In this document: positions 36,111 through 46,252 of the stretch, in pieces
Layout: each line of letters opens with the position of its first letter
How positions within the stretch are numbered: the stretch's first letter is position 1
Origin: an uncultured Prochlorococcus sp.
Lineage (GTDB): Bacteria > Cyanobacteriota > Cyanobacteriia > PCC-6307 > Cyanobiaceae
Direction: 5' to 3'
Assembly: GCA_902521995.1 (NCBI GenBank)
Contig: CABYTO010000009.1
Span: forward strand, 1 to 60,853
Length of the DNA: 60,853 nucleotides
Translations under genes and position numbers: made by a program
Notes under the pieces: generated by a model
The model's input: only the letters and a program-made list of their open reading frames with translations
Database searches by the model: none
What the model was told of the DNA's origin: nothing

Positions 36111-38852
36111 CTACTTAATATCATAATTTAATTTGTTGTTTTCTTCTAAAGAATTTAAAACTGATTTTGCTTTTTCTATAACTTCTTTTGGGACTCCTGC
36201 TAATTTAGCTGCTTCTATGCCATAGCTTTTGTTTGAGCCCCCTTTAACAATCCTGTGGCTAAAAATTAGCTGATCGTTATTTTGTTCTACTAAAACTTGA
36301 AAATTTTTTATATTCTTATTTGAATTTTTTAAATAATTAAGCTCATGATAGTGCGTAGCAAAAATAGTATTACATTGAATTTTTTTTGCAAGATATTCAC
36401 TTACTGACCAAGCTATTGAAAGTCCATCAAAAGTAGATGTCCCTCTGCCAATCTCATCAAGTAAAACTAGTGAGCTAGAAGTTGCCTGATTTAGAATTGA
36501 TGCAGTTTCAGACATTTCTACCATAAATGTTGATTGTCCAGATGATTGATCATCAACTGCCCCAATTCTTGTGAAAATCCTATCTGCAATCTTGATTTCA
36601 GCATTATTAGCAGGAACAAAGCTACCAATTTGCGTGAGAATTTGTATTAAACCAAGTTGTCTTATAAAGCAACTTTTTCCGCTTGCATTGGGACCGGTTA
36701 ATATAATTAATTTTTGATTATCCTCAAAAGAGATATCGTTTGCTACAAACTTTTTATCACTTAACAATTGCTCTACAATTGGATTTCTTCCTGCGATAAT
36801 TTTTGTACTATTTTTTGTCATTGAATCATTTATTGGTATTAATGAAGGTTTTATAAAATTGTTTTCTACTGAAGTAATTGATAAACCAAGTAGTGCATCA
36901 AGAGATGCTATGGATTTTGCGATTGATCTTATTTGTTTTGTTTTTTCAGCAACTATATTTCTTAATTCGCAGAAAATTTCATATTCTTTTGATGAGGCTC
37001 TACTTTTTATTTGGAAAATCTTATTTTCTTTATTTTTAATTTCAGAAGTGATATATCTTTCTTCATTAGTAAGTGTTTGCCTTTTGATCCAATGTTGTGG
37101 AGCTAAATTAACTTTTGACTTATTAATAGAAATGTAATAACCAAAATTTTTATGAAATTGAATTTTTAGGTTTGAAATTTTGCTAATTTTTCTTTCCTTT
37201 GACTCCTCTTTATTTAGCCACTCAGAGTAATCATCCATTAAATTTCGTAAACCATCTAATATATTGTCAACACCATCGTGGATCATGCCTCCTTCACTAA
37301 TATTTAGAGGAGGATTTTCTACTAATTTAAAACTTATAGTATCAGCTAATTCTAAGAGTCCTTCATCAATATTTTTTAATTGATCAGTCCAAGCTGGAAG
37401 ATCATATTTAAATAATTCAATTATGGATTTTAGTCTAGGCAATTTTTTTAAACCTTCAGCTATTGCAATTAAGTCTCTGGGACTTGCATGACCTGCACAA
37501 GCTCTACCTGCAAGTCTTTCTAAATCACCCATTGCTCTAAGTAAATTTTGGGTATCTGTTCGTAATTTTTTAGATTCAAGAAAGTTTGTTATTATATTTT
37601 GTCTTTTATAAATTTCATTAACGTTTAATAGTGGCGAATCTATCCACCTTCTTAAACACCTTGCGCCCATGCAGGTATAAGTCCTATCAATACTCCATAG
37701 TAGCGAACCTACATAATTGTTTTCTCGTTGCGTATTTTTGATTTCTAAGTTTTTTTGAGTTTGATAATCAATAATTAATTTGTTGTGACCATATTGGATT
37801 TGTGGAAAGTCTAATGAGATTTTTAAAGAAGAATCTTTATCTAAATTTGAAGGATTAATTTTTTCTAAATAATTTAATAAACCTCCAAGTGATCTAGTTG
37901 CATTGTTTAAATTTTTAAGTCCTATACCCTCTAGGTTTGCAATTTGGAAATAATTTTTTATTAGATAATTTGCTTCATTAATTCCAAAATTAGTCTCTTG
38001 AGAAACAGTATATGTAATTTGACTATTTCCTTTAATTAATAAATCTCTTACTGCATTGCTTCCTACAATGATTTCTGAAGAATCTAATTTAATAATTTCA
38101 TCAAATAGTTTTGACAGAGATTGGCCTTCTAAAGTTATTAATTCTCCTGTGCTTACATCAGCTTTTGATATCCCCCATTCATAAGATTCATCTGAGTTTT
38201 CTTCTGATAAGTAAATAGCACTAATCCAATTATTTTTCTTTGCTATCAACATCCCCTCTTCAATTACAGTTCCAGGAGTAATTATTCTTGTTATTCCTCT
38301 TTTAATTGGAGTCCCATAATTTCCAGAACTTTTTTCTAATTGATCGCATATAACCACAGAATAATTTTTTTTAATTAAATCAGCACAGTATCTCTCCATT
38401 GCATGATGGGGAACCCCTGCCATAGGGATCTTACCAATCTCTTTGCCAGCATCTTTACTGGTAAGCGTTATTTCTAAAAGGTTAGATATTAATACAGCGT
38501 CCTCAAAAAAACATTCAAAAAAATCTCCTAATCTATAAAGTAATAACCTATCTTTATTTTCTTCTTTTAGAGTTACATAATGCTTCATTACAGGAGTTAA
38601 TTTCAGTTTTGAAACTGTTTTATAGCTATAAGATTCTTCATTGATGCAAACATTTTTGTTATTTGAAATTAAATCAGTCTTGAATTTATTTATTAAATTA
38701 GTTGAATTTTTTCTTTGTCTGGGTCTTTTTTGCGATTCTTTTTTTAAATCTTCCAAAGATAAATTTTCTGGAATAGTTGTTATTTCTTTTTGTTCATTAT
38801 TATCATTACCAATCGCAAATAAATTCTTTTGAATTATCGTATCTTCTTGCAT
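36111..38852 (-). CDS. mutS: DNA mismatch repair protein MutS
   Basis: MutS recognises mismatches and starts repair. The 913-residue product has an ~85-residue basic, low-complexity N-terminal extension, then the mismatch-reading domain ([35 protein letters not shown], keeping the F-x-E pair). It also has the connector, lever and clamp, and a C-terminal ATPase with Walker [16 protein letters not shown], the [42 protein letters not shown] signature and ATHYHEL. This is MutS1 architecture. The start is ATG 38852, divergent from psbZ by 140 bases. Confidence 0.95.
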   Translation of the reverse strand: MQEDTIIQKNLFAIGNDNNEQKEITTIPENLSLEDLKKESQKRPRQRKNSTNLINKFKTDLISNNKNVCINEESYSYKTVSKLKLTPVMKHYVTLKEENKDRLLLYRLGDFFECFFEDAVLISNLLEITLTSKDAGKEIGKIPMAGVPHHAMERYCADLIKKNYSVVICDQLEKSSGNYGTPIKRGITRIITPGTVIEEGMLIAKKNNWISAIYLSEENSDESYEWGISKADVSTGELITLEGQSLSKLFDEIIKLDSSEIIVGSNAVRDLLIKGNSQITYTVSQETNFGINEANYLIKNYFQIANLEGIGLKNLNNATRSLGGLLNYLEKINPSNLDKDSSLKISLDFPQIQYGHNKLIIDYQTQKNLEIKNTQRENNYVGSLLWSIDRTYTCMGARCLRRWIDSPLLNVNEIYKRQNIITNFLESKKLRTDTQNLLRAMGDLERLAGRACAGHASPRDLIAIAEGLKKLPRLKSIIELFKYDLPAWTDQLKNIDEGLLELADTISFKLVENPPLNISEGGMIHDGVDNILDGLRNLMDDYSEWLNKEESKERKISKISNLKIQFHKNFGYYISINKSKVNLAPQHWIKRQTLTNEERYITSEIKNKENKIFQIKSRASSKEYEIFCELRNIVAEKTKQIRSIAKSIASLDALLGLSITSVENNFIKPSLIPINDSMTKNSTKIIAGRNPIVEQLLSDKKFVANDISFEDNQKLIILTGPNASGKSCFIRQLGLIQILTQIGSFVPANNAEIKIADRIFTRIGAVDDQSSGQSTFMVEMSETASILNQATSSSLVLLDEIGRGTSTFDGLSIAWSVSEYLAKKIQCNTIFATHYHELNYLKNSNKNIKNFQVLVEQNNDQLIFSHRIVKGGSNKSYGIEAAKLAGVPKEVIEKAKSVLNSLEENNKLNYDIK

Positions 38853-38964
38853 ACTTTTTTAATTCCTAAATAGATATTAGTTAGAATTTTTTTTTTTGCA
38901 TTTAAAGTGTCTAAAGTATGTAAATTTTCTCAAAAAATTATCATTTTCATGAGATTATAGTATT

Positions 38965-38970
38965 TATAAT
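38965..38970 (+). promoter_or_regulatory. candidate -10 element of psbZ
   Basis: TATAAT is a perfect -10 match that would start transcription about 16 bases before the psbZ ATG at 38993. No good -35 is placed 16-18 bases upstream, which is common for cyanobacterial photosynthesis promoters. An 11-base T run lies further upstream at 38887-38897. Confidence 0.45.
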
Positions 38971-38992
38971 ATTTGAAACCTAAGACTGAATT

Positions 38993-39190
38993 ATGCAGGC
39001 TGTTAACTTTTTCTTCGTAAATGCTCTATTATTTGCTTCTTTAATTGCGGTAGTTGGAGTACCCGTTTTATATGTGACTCAACCTTCTACTGAGGAAGGA
39101 CAGCGAGAAAGTAGGAGAAAAATTTATTCTATTGCTGCTGTTTGGGTTGTTTTGGTTTTTGTTACTGGGATAGTTTCTTCATTAGTTTGA
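38993..39190 (+). CDS. psbZ: photosystem II protein PsbZ (Ycf9)
   Basis: PsbZ is a two-helix subunit at the edge of photosystem II that stabilises peripheral antenna contacts and small subunits. The 65-residue product has helix one (residues ~5-28, FFFVNALLFASLIAVVGVPVLYV), a short polar loop (TQPSTEEGQRESRRK) and helix two (~44-63, IYSIAAVWVVLVFVTGIVSSLV). The length is near the usual 62, and VVGVPV is the family's conserved turn. It starts at ATG 38993 with a TATAAT box upstream. ribH follows by 49 bases. Confidence 0.93.
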   Translation: MQAVNFFFVNALLFASLIAVVGVPVLYVTQPSTEEGQRESRRKIYSIAAVWVVLVFVTGIVSSLV

Positions 39191-39239
39191 ACTTAATACC
39201 TTTTCGTGAGAGTCTATTAATATACCTAAGTAAAATTTA

Positions 39240-39716
39240 ATGGCTATTTTTGAGGGTTCTTTTACTACTGCCTCTACTTTAAAAGTTGGGATTGTAATAG
39301 CAAGATTTAACGATTTAATTACTAATAAAATTCTATCTGGTTGTCTTGATTGTTTAAAAAGACATGGTTTAGATACCTCTGAATTAAGCAATCAAGTAGA
39401 TATAGTTTGGGTTCCAGGTTCATTCGAATTACCAATCGCAGCTAAAACCCTCATGAAAAAAAAGAGTTATGACGTTGTAATTGCTCTTGGGGCTGTGATC
39501 CGCGGTGAAACTTCCCACTATGATGTAGTTATATCTGAGGCGAGCAAGGGTATTTCGCAAGTTTCAAATGAAAATAATGTTCCAATTATTTTTGGAGTTT
39601 TAACTACTGATACTATGCAGCAGGCTTTAGAAAGAGCAGGGATTAAGAATAATCTTGGCTGGAATTTTGCTTTACAAGCAATTGAGATGGGATCCTTAAT
39701 TAAAAATTTAAATTAA
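39240..39716 (+). CDS. ribH: 6,7-dimethyl-8-ribityllumazine synthase
   Basis: Lumazine synthase condenses the ribityl pyrimidinedione with 3,4-dihydroxybutanone phosphate, the penultimate step of riboflavin synthesis, and usually forms a 60-mer shell. The 158-residue product has [45 protein letters not shown] with the catalytic His, and [21 protein letters not shown]. The start is ATG 39240. It lies between psbZ and tRNA-Gly on the plus strand. Confidence 0.97.
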   Translation: MAIFEGSFTTASTLKVGIVIARFNDLITNKILSGCLDCLKRHGLDTSELSNQVDIVWVPGSFELPIAAKTLMKKKSYDVVIALGAVIRGETSHYDVVISEASKGISQVSNENNVPIIFGVLTTDTMQQALERAGIKNNLGWNFALQAIEMGSLIKNLN

Positions 39717-39779
39717 TTGAAAAAAAATTTAATTATTTTTATCATTGATCCCTTCTTTGAGATAAAATAAAAAAGTTCT

Positions 39780-39851
39780 GCGGATGTAGCTCAGTGGTAG
39801 AGCATCTCCTTGCCAAGGAGAATGTCGAGAGTTCGAATCTCTTCATCCGCT
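39780..39851 (+). tRNA. tRNA-Gly (anticodon GCC)
   Basis: A 72-base cloverleaf. The acceptor stem GCGGATG pairs with CATCCGC, with T as discriminator base. The D arm has AGCTCAGTGGTAGAGC. The anticodon arm CTCCTTGCCAAGGAG has the loop TTGCCAA, giving anticodon GCC (Gly). The T arm is GAGAGTTCGAATCTC, with the TTCGAAT loop. No CCA is encoded. The NTF2-like gene follows about 45 bases later. Confidence 0.97.
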
Positions 39852-39896
39852 TTTAACGTTTGTATCACTTAAAATAGTTTGTAATTAATTTTCGTA

Positions 39897-40328
39897 ATGA
39901 CAAGAGTAATTTCTATTGAGGATTTAAAAGGATTATTTACTAAACCTTATGGCGTAGATGCGCCAACGAAACAAAAATGGGCTGAATTTTATAATGAGAA
40001 TGTTATTTTTACAGACCCAACTCAGGCAACAGAGGGTTTAGATTCTTACGTTAAAGCTCAAGAAAAGCTAGTTAAAAGATGTGATGATGTTTTTTTAGAA
40101 ACTCATGCAATTTCTATAACTGGGGATTGTGGATTTGTTGAATGGACAATGGGTTTAAAAATTATGGGTAAAGAATTTATTTATCCTGGAACTACTCGTT
40201 TATTATTTGGTGAAAATGGATTAATAAAAGAGCACAGAGATTACTTTGATTTTTGCGGCCCAACTTTTGGACCAGTTCCAATTTTAGGAACTTTTATAAG
40301 ATGGCTTTATAGTAAATTTGTATCTTGA
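39897..40328 (+). CDS. NTF2/SnoaL-like domain protein
   Basis: A 143-residue soluble protein. The order of helix (TKQKWAEFYNENVIFTDPTQATEGLDSYVKAQEKLV) and then strands (FVEWTMGLKIMGKEFIYPGTTRLLFGENGLIKEHRDYFD) fits the cone-shaped NTF2/SnoaL fold used by ketosteroid isomerases and polyketide cyclases. The W-x-M...G...R....G.I.EHRDYFD pattern is typical. The last ~20 residues (ILGTFIRWLYSKFVS) are amphipathic. Substrate and reaction are unknown. It starts at ATG 39897 just after tRNA-Gly and is convergent with the GNAT gene. Confidence 0.75.
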   Translation: MTRVISIEDLKGLFTKPYGVDAPTKQKWAEFYNENVIFTDPTQATEGLDSYVKAQEKLVKRCDDVFLETHAISITGDCGFVEWTMGLKIMGKEFIYPGTTRLLFGENGLIKEHRDYFDFCGPTFGPVPILGTFIRWLYSKFVS

Positions 40329-40350
40329 TTTTTTTCTTTAGAAGAGTGCT

Positions 40351-40806
40351 TTATATTTCACGAATCAATAAATTTTGAGAAGTAACTTGTTTAAAATCAA
40401 ATTGAGAATAAAACAATTTTTTATTTGTTGTCATTAAATATAATTTTTTTGTATTTTTAATTTTTTTAGAAGATAAAAGATTGTTTAAAATTAATGTGCC
40501 GAAACCTTTGCCTTGGTGATTTTGATCAATAACAATATCCCAAAGTACTCCGCGGTAAATCCCATCGGTTAAAGCTCTACCAAAACCAACTATTTCCTTG
40601 CCAACCCAAAGACTTATTATCACATCACTATTAGCAAGACATTTTTTGAGATCATTAATTGTTCTATTTTTTGCCCAAAAAGCATTGGTATCTAGTAATT
40701 TTTGTAGTTTAATTAATCCGTTTGTTGGTTTAAGATTAGGACCTAATCCAAAAACCCTTAATCCTAAAGCTCCTTTGGCATGTTTGATTAGAGATATTTC
40801 TTTCAT
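40351..40806 (-). CDS. GNAT-family N-acetyltransferase
   Basis: A 151-residue acetyl-CoA-dependent acyltransferase of unknown substrate. The acetyl-CoA motif A is visible as VIDQNHQGKGFGTLILNNLL (Q-x-x-G-x-G), preceded by a strand (YRGVLWDIVIDQ) and followed by the C-terminal LYLMTTNKKLFYSQFDFKQV. The length is normal. A similar GNAT occurs in many cyanobacteria, but nothing here shows what is acetylated. It starts at ATG 40806, divergent from secA with a 174-base gap. Confidence 0.85.
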   Translation of the reverse strand: MKEISLIKHAKGALGLRVFGLGPNLKPTNGLIKLQKLLDTNAFWAKNRTINDLKKCLANSDVIISLWVGKEIVGFGRALTDGIYRGVLWDIVIDQNHQGKGFGTLILNNLLSSKKIKNTKKLYLMTTNKKLFYSQFDFKQVTSQNLLIREI

Positions 40807-40935
40807 TTATTAAAAAGATTTTTGAAAAGTGATGTCAGCTAGGTTATTTTTGTGACTTCAATCTAAATACCTTAATCGATCTTTTCTATAAAATAAAGAG
40901 ATAATAGTTTTATTCATTCTGTTGTAACGCACTAA

Positions 40936-40951
40936 TTTATAATGTTTGTAA
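40936..40951 (+). promoter_or_regulatory. candidate secA -10 region in a motif shared with the rpaB leader
   Basis: TTTATAATGTTTGTAA contains a perfect TATAAT (40938-40943) about 38 bases before the secA start. The same 16-mer with one change (TTTAAAATGTTTGTAA) occurs upstream of rpaB at 60243-60258. No convincing -35 is present at 16-18 bases. Its reverse strand has TTACAAA, which resembles half of an HLR1 (RpaB-binding) repeat. Confidence 0.4.
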
Positions 40952-40966
40952 TAAGATGAATTTTTT

Positions 40967-40971
40967 AAGGA
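40967..40971 (+). promoter_or_regulatory. Shine-Dalgarno sequence of secA
   Basis: AAGGA lies nine bases before the secA ATG at 40981. It is worth recording because few genes in this window have a recognisable ribosome-binding site, and it supports the chosen secA start. Confidence 0.6.
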
Positions 40972-40980
40972 CTTTGACGT

Positions 40981-43812
40981 ATGCTAAAACTTTTGTTGGG
41001 AGATCCGAATACACGAAAGTTAAAGCGCTATCAACCAATAGTGGAAGAGATAAATTTTTTAGAAGAAGAAATTTCTCAATTGACTGATGATGAGCTTAGA
41101 AAAGAAACTCAAAATCTTAAATCAAATATTTCAGCAGAATTAGATTTTAAAAAACAAAAAGAACTCCTAGAAGAATTTCTTCCTAAAGCCTTTGCAATAG
41201 TAAGAGAAGCAAGTAAACGTGTTCTTGATATGAGACACTTTGATGTTCAGTTAATAGGCGGGATGGTTTTAAATGAGTGTCAAATTGCTGAGATGAAGAC
41301 TGGAGAGGGAAAAACACTTGTCGCAACTTTACCTTGTTATTTAAATGCTCTTACAGGGAAGGGAGTTCATGTTGTTACTGTAAATGATTACTTAGCTAGA
41401 AGGGATGCAGAATGGATGGGACAAGTTCATCGTTTTTTAGGTTTATCCGTAGGTCTGATTCAGCAAGATATGAATCCAGTTGAGAGAAAGAAAAATTATG
41501 ATTGTGATATAACTTATGCCACAAATTCAGAATTAGGATTTGATTATTTAAGAGATAATATGGCTACCGATATTAGTGAGGTAGTTCAAAGAAAATTTAA
41601 TTACTGCGTGATTGATGAGGTTGATTCAATATTAATTGATGAAGCAAGAACGCCTCTAATCATTTCTGGCCAAGTTGAAAGACCACAAGAAAAATATCAA
41701 AAAGCTGCAGAATTATCTTTGGCATTAGTCAAAGCAAAAGAATTAAGTAAAGATGGTATTGATCCAGAAGGCGATTATGAAGTTGATGAAAAACAGAGAA
41801 GTTGCATTTTAACTGATCAGGGTTTTGCAAAATGTGAAGAGTATTTGGGAGTTAATGATTTATATAATCCTCAGGATCCTTGGGCGCATTACATAACTAA
41901 TGCTTTAAAAGCTAAAGAATTATTTATTAAAGATGTAAATTATATTATTAAGAACGATGAGGCTGTCATAGTGGACGAATTTACTGGTAGGGTAATGCCA
42001 GGAAGACGTTGGAGTGATGGACAACATCAGGCAATAGAAGCAAAAGAGAGTCTTAAAATTCAGCCTGAGACTCAAACATTAGCATCCATAACTTATCAGA
42101 ATTTTTTCCTTTTATATCCTGGTTTAGCAGGAATGACGGGAACTGCAAAAACTGAAGAGGTTGAATTTGAAAAAACTTATAAATTAGAATCAACAGTTAT
42201 ACCGACAAATCAAATAAGAAAGAGACAAGATTGGTCTGATCAAGTATTTAAGACAGAGATTGGTAAATGGAAAGCCGTTGCTAAAGAAACTGCAAAAATT
42301 CATAGAGAAGGTAGACCTGTTTTAGTTGGTACGACAAGCGTTGAAAAAAGTGAATTATTAAGTTCACTTTTATCTGAAGAAAAAATCATACATAATTTGT
42401 TAAATGCTAAGCCTGAGAACGTTGAACGTGAGGCAGAAATTATTGCTCAGGCAGGAAGAGCAGGTGCTGTTACTATTGCGACTAATATGGCTGGAAGGGG
42501 AACAGATATAATTCTTGGCGGCAATAGTGACTATATGGCAAGACTAAAATTAAAAGAAATTTTAATTCCCTTGTTAGTCAAGCCTGATAACGAGCATAAG
42601 CCACCAATACCTAAACAAAGAAATTCAAAATCTAAGGGTGGTTTTTCTAAAAAAGCTGTTTCAAATTTGAAAAAGAACAATTCAAATTCTTCAACAAGCC
42701 TTTTCCCTTGCAAACTAGATGAAGCAATTGAAAAGAAACTCTCTTTATTATCTGATGAACTTGTTAAAAATTGGGGAGATAGACAACTTTCTGTCTTGGA
42801 ACTTGATGACAGAATAGCTACAGCTGCAGAAAAAGCACCAACTGATGATAACCTGATAAAGCTTTTGAGAGAATCTTTGTCCGATGTAAAAAAAGAATAT
42901 GAAAAAGTTTTGATTCATGAAGAACAAAAAGTAAGAGAAGCTGGCGGTTTACATGTTATTGGTACTGAGAGACATGAATCAAGAAGAGTGGATAATCAAC
43001 TTAGAGGTAGAGCAGGAAGACAAGGTGATCTTGGAAGTACAAGATTCTTTTTATCTTTAGATGATAATTTATTAAGGATTTTTGGAGGTGATAGAGTAGC
43101 AAACCTAATGAATGCTTTTAGGGTTGATGAAGATATGCCTATTGAGTCAGGAATGCTAACTAGGTCTCTAGAAAGTGCTCAAAAGAAAGTTGAAACCTAC
43201 TATTACGATATTAGAAAACAAGTTTTTGAATACGACGAGGTAATGAATAATCAAAGAAAAGCAGTTTATGGCGAAAGACTTAGAGTATTGAAAGGAATTG
43301 ATTTAAAGAGACAAGTAATTGGATATGGAGAAAGGACAATGATTGAAATTGTGGATGCTTATATTAATCCTGATCTTCCTCCTGAAGAATGGAATATTGA
43401 TCAATTAATTTCTAAAGTCAAAGAATTTATATATTTATTAGATGATCTTAAATCTGATGATATTAATTTACTGTCAATAGAAGAATTAAAAAACTACCTT
43501 CAAGAGCAGTTGCGAGTAGCTTATGATTTAAAGGAATCACAAATAGAAAAGATTCGTCCGGGATTAATGAGAGAAGCTGAAAGATTTTTCATTTTGCAGC
43601 AAATCGATAATCTATGGAGAGAACATCTTCAATCCATGGATTCCTTGAGGGAATCAGTCGGATTGAGAGGTTATGGTCAAAAAGATCCATTAATCGAATA
43701 TAAAAACGAAGGATATGATATGTTTCTCGAAATGATGACTAATATGAGACGAAACGTTATTTATTCAATGTTTATGTTTCAACCTAAAACTGACGTTAAT
43801 GAAAAAAATTAA
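40981..43812 (+). CDS. secA: preprotein translocase ATPase SecA
   Basis: SecA drives export through SecYEG at the plasma and thylakoid membranes. The 943-residue product begins [24 protein letters not shown] and has Walker [17 protein letters not shown] (~100), the DEAD-like [68 protein letters not shown], and the C-terminal helical domain ([30 protein letters not shown]). A basic, Ser/Asn-rich insertion of ~45 residues sits near 540-582 after the GGN of motif V. The usual C-terminal zinc-binding Cys cluster is missing, as in other cyanobacteria. Confidence 0.97.
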   Translation: MLKLLLGDPNTRKLKRYQPIVEEINFLEEEISQLTDDELRKETQNLKSNISAELDFKKQKELLEEFLPKAFAIVREASKRVLDMRHFDVQLIGGMVLNECQIAEMKTGEGKTLVATLPCYLNALTGKGVHVVTVNDYLARRDAEWMGQVHRFLGLSVGLIQQDMNPVERKKNYDCDITYATNSELGFDYLRDNMATDISEVVQRKFNYCVIDEVDSILIDEARTPLIISGQVERPQEKYQKAAELSLALVKAKELSKDGIDPEGDYEVDEKQRSCILTDQGFAKCEEYLGVNDLYNPQDPWAHYITNALKAKELFIKDVNYIIKNDEAVIVDEFTGRVMPGRRWSDGQHQAIEAKESLKIQPETQTLASITYQNFFLLYPGLAGMTGTAKTEEVEFEKTYKLESTVIPTNQIRKRQDWSDQVFKTEIGKWKAVAKETAKIHREGRPVLVGTTSVEKSELLSSLLSEEKIIHNLLNAKPENVEREAEIIAQAGRAGAVTIATNMAGRGTDIILGGNSDYMARLKLKEILIPLLVKPDNEHKPPIPKQRNSKSKGGFSKKAVSNLKKNNSNSSTSLFPCKLDEAIEKKLSLLSDELVKNWGDRQLSVLELDDRIATAAEKAPTDDNLIKLLRESLSDVKKEYEKVLIHEEQKVREAGGLHVIGTERHESRRVDNQLRGRAGRQGDLGSTRFFLSLDDNLLRIFGGDRVANLMNAFRVDEDMPIESGMLTRSLESAQKKVETYYYDIRKQVFEYDEVMNNQRKAVYGERLRVLKGIDLKRQVIGYGERTMIEIVDAYINPDLPPEEWNIDQLISKVKEFIYLLDDLKSDDINLLSIEELKNYLQEQLRVAYDLKESQIEKIRPGLMREAERFFILQQIDNLWREHLQSMDSLRESVGLRGYGQKDPLIEYKNEGYDMFLEMMTNMRRNVIYSMFMFQPKTDVNEKN

Positions 43813-43820
43813 ATCAATAT

Positions 43821-44555
43821 TTAATCATCTCCAAGAAATTCAAAAATTTCTTTATCTTTAAGATTTTGAGAATCACCGAGTTTAGAAATATCAATAGATT
43901 CAGAGCTAGCCATACATTGTAGTGTTTTTTGTAATTTAAGAATTTCAGTTTCAAGAGAATCTATCCTATCCATTAAATTTTTAATGACATTAGCTTCTGC
44001 ATCTGGTAAGGCAGAGTGAGCTAACGGATTTACCTTAACACCACTTTGATGCACTACTCTGCCAGGAACTCCAACTACAGTACTATTTCCCTCTACATTT
44101 CGAACAACTACTGAGCCCGCACCAATACGAGTATTAGATCCTACTGTGATGGATCCAAGAACTTTTGCGCCCGCTCCCACTACAACATTTTCCATTAAGG
44201 TGGGGTGTCTTTTTCCATGACTTTTGCCAGTTCCTCCTAATGTGACTCCCTGATAAAGTAGACAATTATTTCCTATCTCCGCAGTTTCTCCAATTACAAC
44301 TCCCATTCCGTGATCTATGAAAACCCTTTTACCAATTTTGGCTCCAGGATGTATTTCAATGCCTGTTAAGAATCTGTTGGTATGACTTAATAAGCGGGGG
44401 ATCAAAGGAATCTTTAATTTCCATAATGCATGCGTAAACCTATGAATAACAATGGATTGGAAGCCAGGGTAGCAAAGAAATATCTCTATTACCCCTCTAG
44501 CGGCAGGATCTCTCTCTCTTATAATTTCTATATCTGATTTAAAAGTTCTTAGCAT
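43821..44555 (-). CDS. cysE: serine O-acetyltransferase
   Basis: CysE makes O-acetylserine, the carbon skeleton for cysteine. The 244-residue product has the N-terminal helical part (SDIEIIRERDPAARGVIEIFLCYPGFQSIVIHRFTHALW) and a left-handed beta-helix of hexapeptide repeats (IHPGAKIGKRVFIDHGMGVVIGETAEIGNNCLLYQGVTLGGTGKSHGKRHPTL). It also has the conserved GAKVLGSITVG turn and a C-terminal coiled-coil-like extension (NVIKNLMDRIDSLETEILKLQKTLQ) not needed for catalysis. It starts at ATG 44555, six bases after the GntR regulator gene, so the two probably share a transcript. Confidence 0.93.
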   Translation of the reverse strand: MLRTFKSDIEIIRERDPAARGVIEIFLCYPGFQSIVIHRFTHALWKLKIPLIPRLLSHTNRFLTGIEIHPGAKIGKRVFIDHGMGVVIGETAEIGNNCLLYQGVTLGGTGKSHGKRHPTLMENVVVGAGAKVLGSITVGSNTRIGAGSVVVRNVEGNSTVVGVPGRVVHQSGVKVNPLAHSALPDAEANVIKNLMDRIDSLETEILKLQKTLQCMASSESIDISKLGDSQNLKDKEIFEFLGDD

Positions 44556-44561
44556 TTTGGT

Positions 44562-45548
44562 CTAACAGATAACACCTATTTCTTTTTTTAACTGATTTAT
44601 TGTTTCGATACTTAAATAATTTTTAGCACATATTATTTGCGGTAATCTCATCAACTGAGAACGATTTTTTAATAATGTGTTTTCCACAACTGATAAACTA
44701 GGTCCATCACACACTATATGGTTCGAAGCCTTTAAAAGTGATAGTAATCTACTGTTATTGTCTGATACTGCCGTCATAAGAATTAATTCACCTCCTCGCA
44801 TGCTGTGTATTATGACTTCTGCAGCTCTCAATAAACCAGGACTTATGCTAACAATACCTACACAACTTCCAGCATTTAATTCTTTGAGAATTTTCAATTC
44901 CTTTTGGAAATCGCTCAAGTCAACTGCAATAGCCCGCACTTCATGTTGCTTAGCAACTTTTTCTAGAGGCTGAATAAAATATCTGCTTGTAACAATCGTT
45001 CCATTATTAGAATTACTCAAAACTTTTTCTAATTCTTCCATAGGAACAACTTCTACTGGAACATTAATTGTTTTTGAAAGGTCGTCTGCTATTAACATTG
45101 AAGCGCCTATATCCTCTCTTGGAGTACTGACTATGATTCTTGATCCGCACTTAATACGCCAATCAATTTCATTGGTCAATATGTCTCTCGTTTCTTGTAA
45201 AGAGCATCCGAGATTTATTAAGCTGTCAATAACCTTCTTTGCTTCTTGATCTGGTTGTTTACTTATCTTATTTTTTGGATAAACTGATTTTTTAAATTCT
45301 TTTTTTGAAAGATTATCTCTTACATAAATACCTGAACCAGCTATTGCTTCAACAACCCCATCTATTTCTAATTGTCTGTATACCTTACTTATTGTATTTC
45401 TATGGAGTCCAGTCTGCATTGCAAGTTGCCTAGTGCTGGGAAGTCTGTGACCTGGAGGATAATGTCTTGCTGCAATTGCAAAACAAATTTGATTATATAG
45501 TTGAGTAGATGCTGGAATATCACTTTCTTGTTGAATATGGAATCTCAC
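44562..45548 (-). CDS. GntR-family transcriptional regulator with unassigned C-terminal domain
   Basis: The 328-residue product has an N-terminal GntR winged helix (residues ~10-78: ASTQLYNQICFAIAARHYPPGHRLPSTRQLAMQTGLHRNTISKVYRQLEIDGVVEAIAGSGIYV). The C-terminal ~220 residues do not match the FCD, UTRA or MocR-aminotransferase types. They look like an alternating alpha/beta ligand-binding fold (RIIVSTPREDIGASMLIADDL, AGSCVGIVSISPGLLRAAEVI). Synechocystis Sll1961, which affects photosystem ratio, is a GntR protein and could be a relative; I cannot test that here. The start is GTG 45548. cysE follows six bases later. Confidence 0.82.
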   Translation of the reverse strand: MRFHIQQESDIPASTQLYNQICFAIAARHYPPGHRLPSTRQLAMQTGLHRNTISKVYRQLEIDGVVEAIAGSGIYVRDNLSKKEFKKSVYPKNKISKQPDQEAKKVIDSLINLGCSLQETRDILTNEIDWRIKCGSRIIVSTPREDIGASMLIADDLSKTINVPVEVVPMEELEKVLSNSNNGTIVTSRYFIQPLEKVAKQHEVRAIAVDLSDFQKELKILKELNAGSCVGIVSISPGLLRAAEVIIHSMRGGELILMTAVSDNNSRLLSLLKASNHIVCDGPSLSVVENTLLKNRSQLMRLPQIICAKNYLSIETINQLKKEIGVIC

Positions 45549-45626
45549 TTTCTAAAAACCTTCACTAATTTAGTTTTGACCATAGTGACACTTTAACATT
45601 TGTCATAATTTTTCGAAAATAATTTA

Positions 45627-46199
45627 TCACCCATCATCTTTTTTAATGAGAGGAGTTTTTCGAGGGCTTAAAAACATAATCATGTTTCTCCCTTCTCTTT
45701 TTGGTTTTTGTTGAACTTCTGATTGCTCTTCTAAATCATTAGCCATTTTCAAAAGAAGTGTTTCAGCTAAATTTGAGTGTTGAATTTCTCTACCCCTAAA
45801 AATTACAGTACATTTTACTTTGTCTCCCGATTTTAAAAATTTAGTTGCTTGACCTATGCGGACATCATAATCATGCTTGTCAATTTTGTACCTCATTTTT
45901 ACTTCCTTGACTTCTGTTTGATGGGATTTTTTCCTTGCTTCTTTAGCTTTCTTTTCTTGTTCAAATTTATATTTTCCGTAGTCCATTATTCTGCAAACGG
46001 GAGGATTTGCTTTTTCACTCACCAAAACTAAATCAAGTTCTCTTTGAGATGCTATTTCTAATGCTTTTATTCTATCTATGACACCTAATTGTTTCCCATC
46101 TGAATCAACAACTCTTAATTGAGGGTATTTTATTCTTTCATTTATGTTTGGTAGCTCTCTAACGGGAGCTCGGCGATCAAAACGTGGGCGTGGAGGCAT
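45627..46199 (-). CDS. infC: translation initiation factor IF-3
   Basis: IF-3 keeps the small ribosomal subunit free and checks the start codon. The 190-residue product has the N-domain ([65 protein letters not shown]) and C-domain ([42 protein letters not shown]). It starts at an ordinary ATG at 46199, not the rare AUU used for autoregulation in E. coli. It is between miaA (53-base gap) and the GntR gene on the minus strand, away from rpmI-rplT. Confidence 0.97.
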   Translation of the reverse strand: MPPRPRFDRRAPVRELPNINERIKYPQLRVVDSDGKQLGVIDRIKALEIASQRELDLVLVSEKANPPVCRIMDYGKYKFEQEKKAKEARKKSHQTEVKEVKMRYKIDKHDYDVRIGQATKFLKSGDKVKCTVIFRGREIQHSNLAETLLLKMANDLEEQSEVQQKPKREGRNMIMFLSPRKTPLIKKDDG

Positions 46200-46252
46200 T
46201 CAGTTAATTTAATAATTTGATTGGATGATGAACAAAATCTATTTTGATAAAG

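Noticed and set aside
38887..38897. T11 run before psbZ as a terminator of mutS
   Set aside because: mutS is transcribed away from this point, and no stem precedes the run.
39829..39851. tRNA-Gly 3' end as an integrase attachment site
   Set aside because: No second copy of the tRNA 3' sequence, integrase or phage-like gene is visible in the window.
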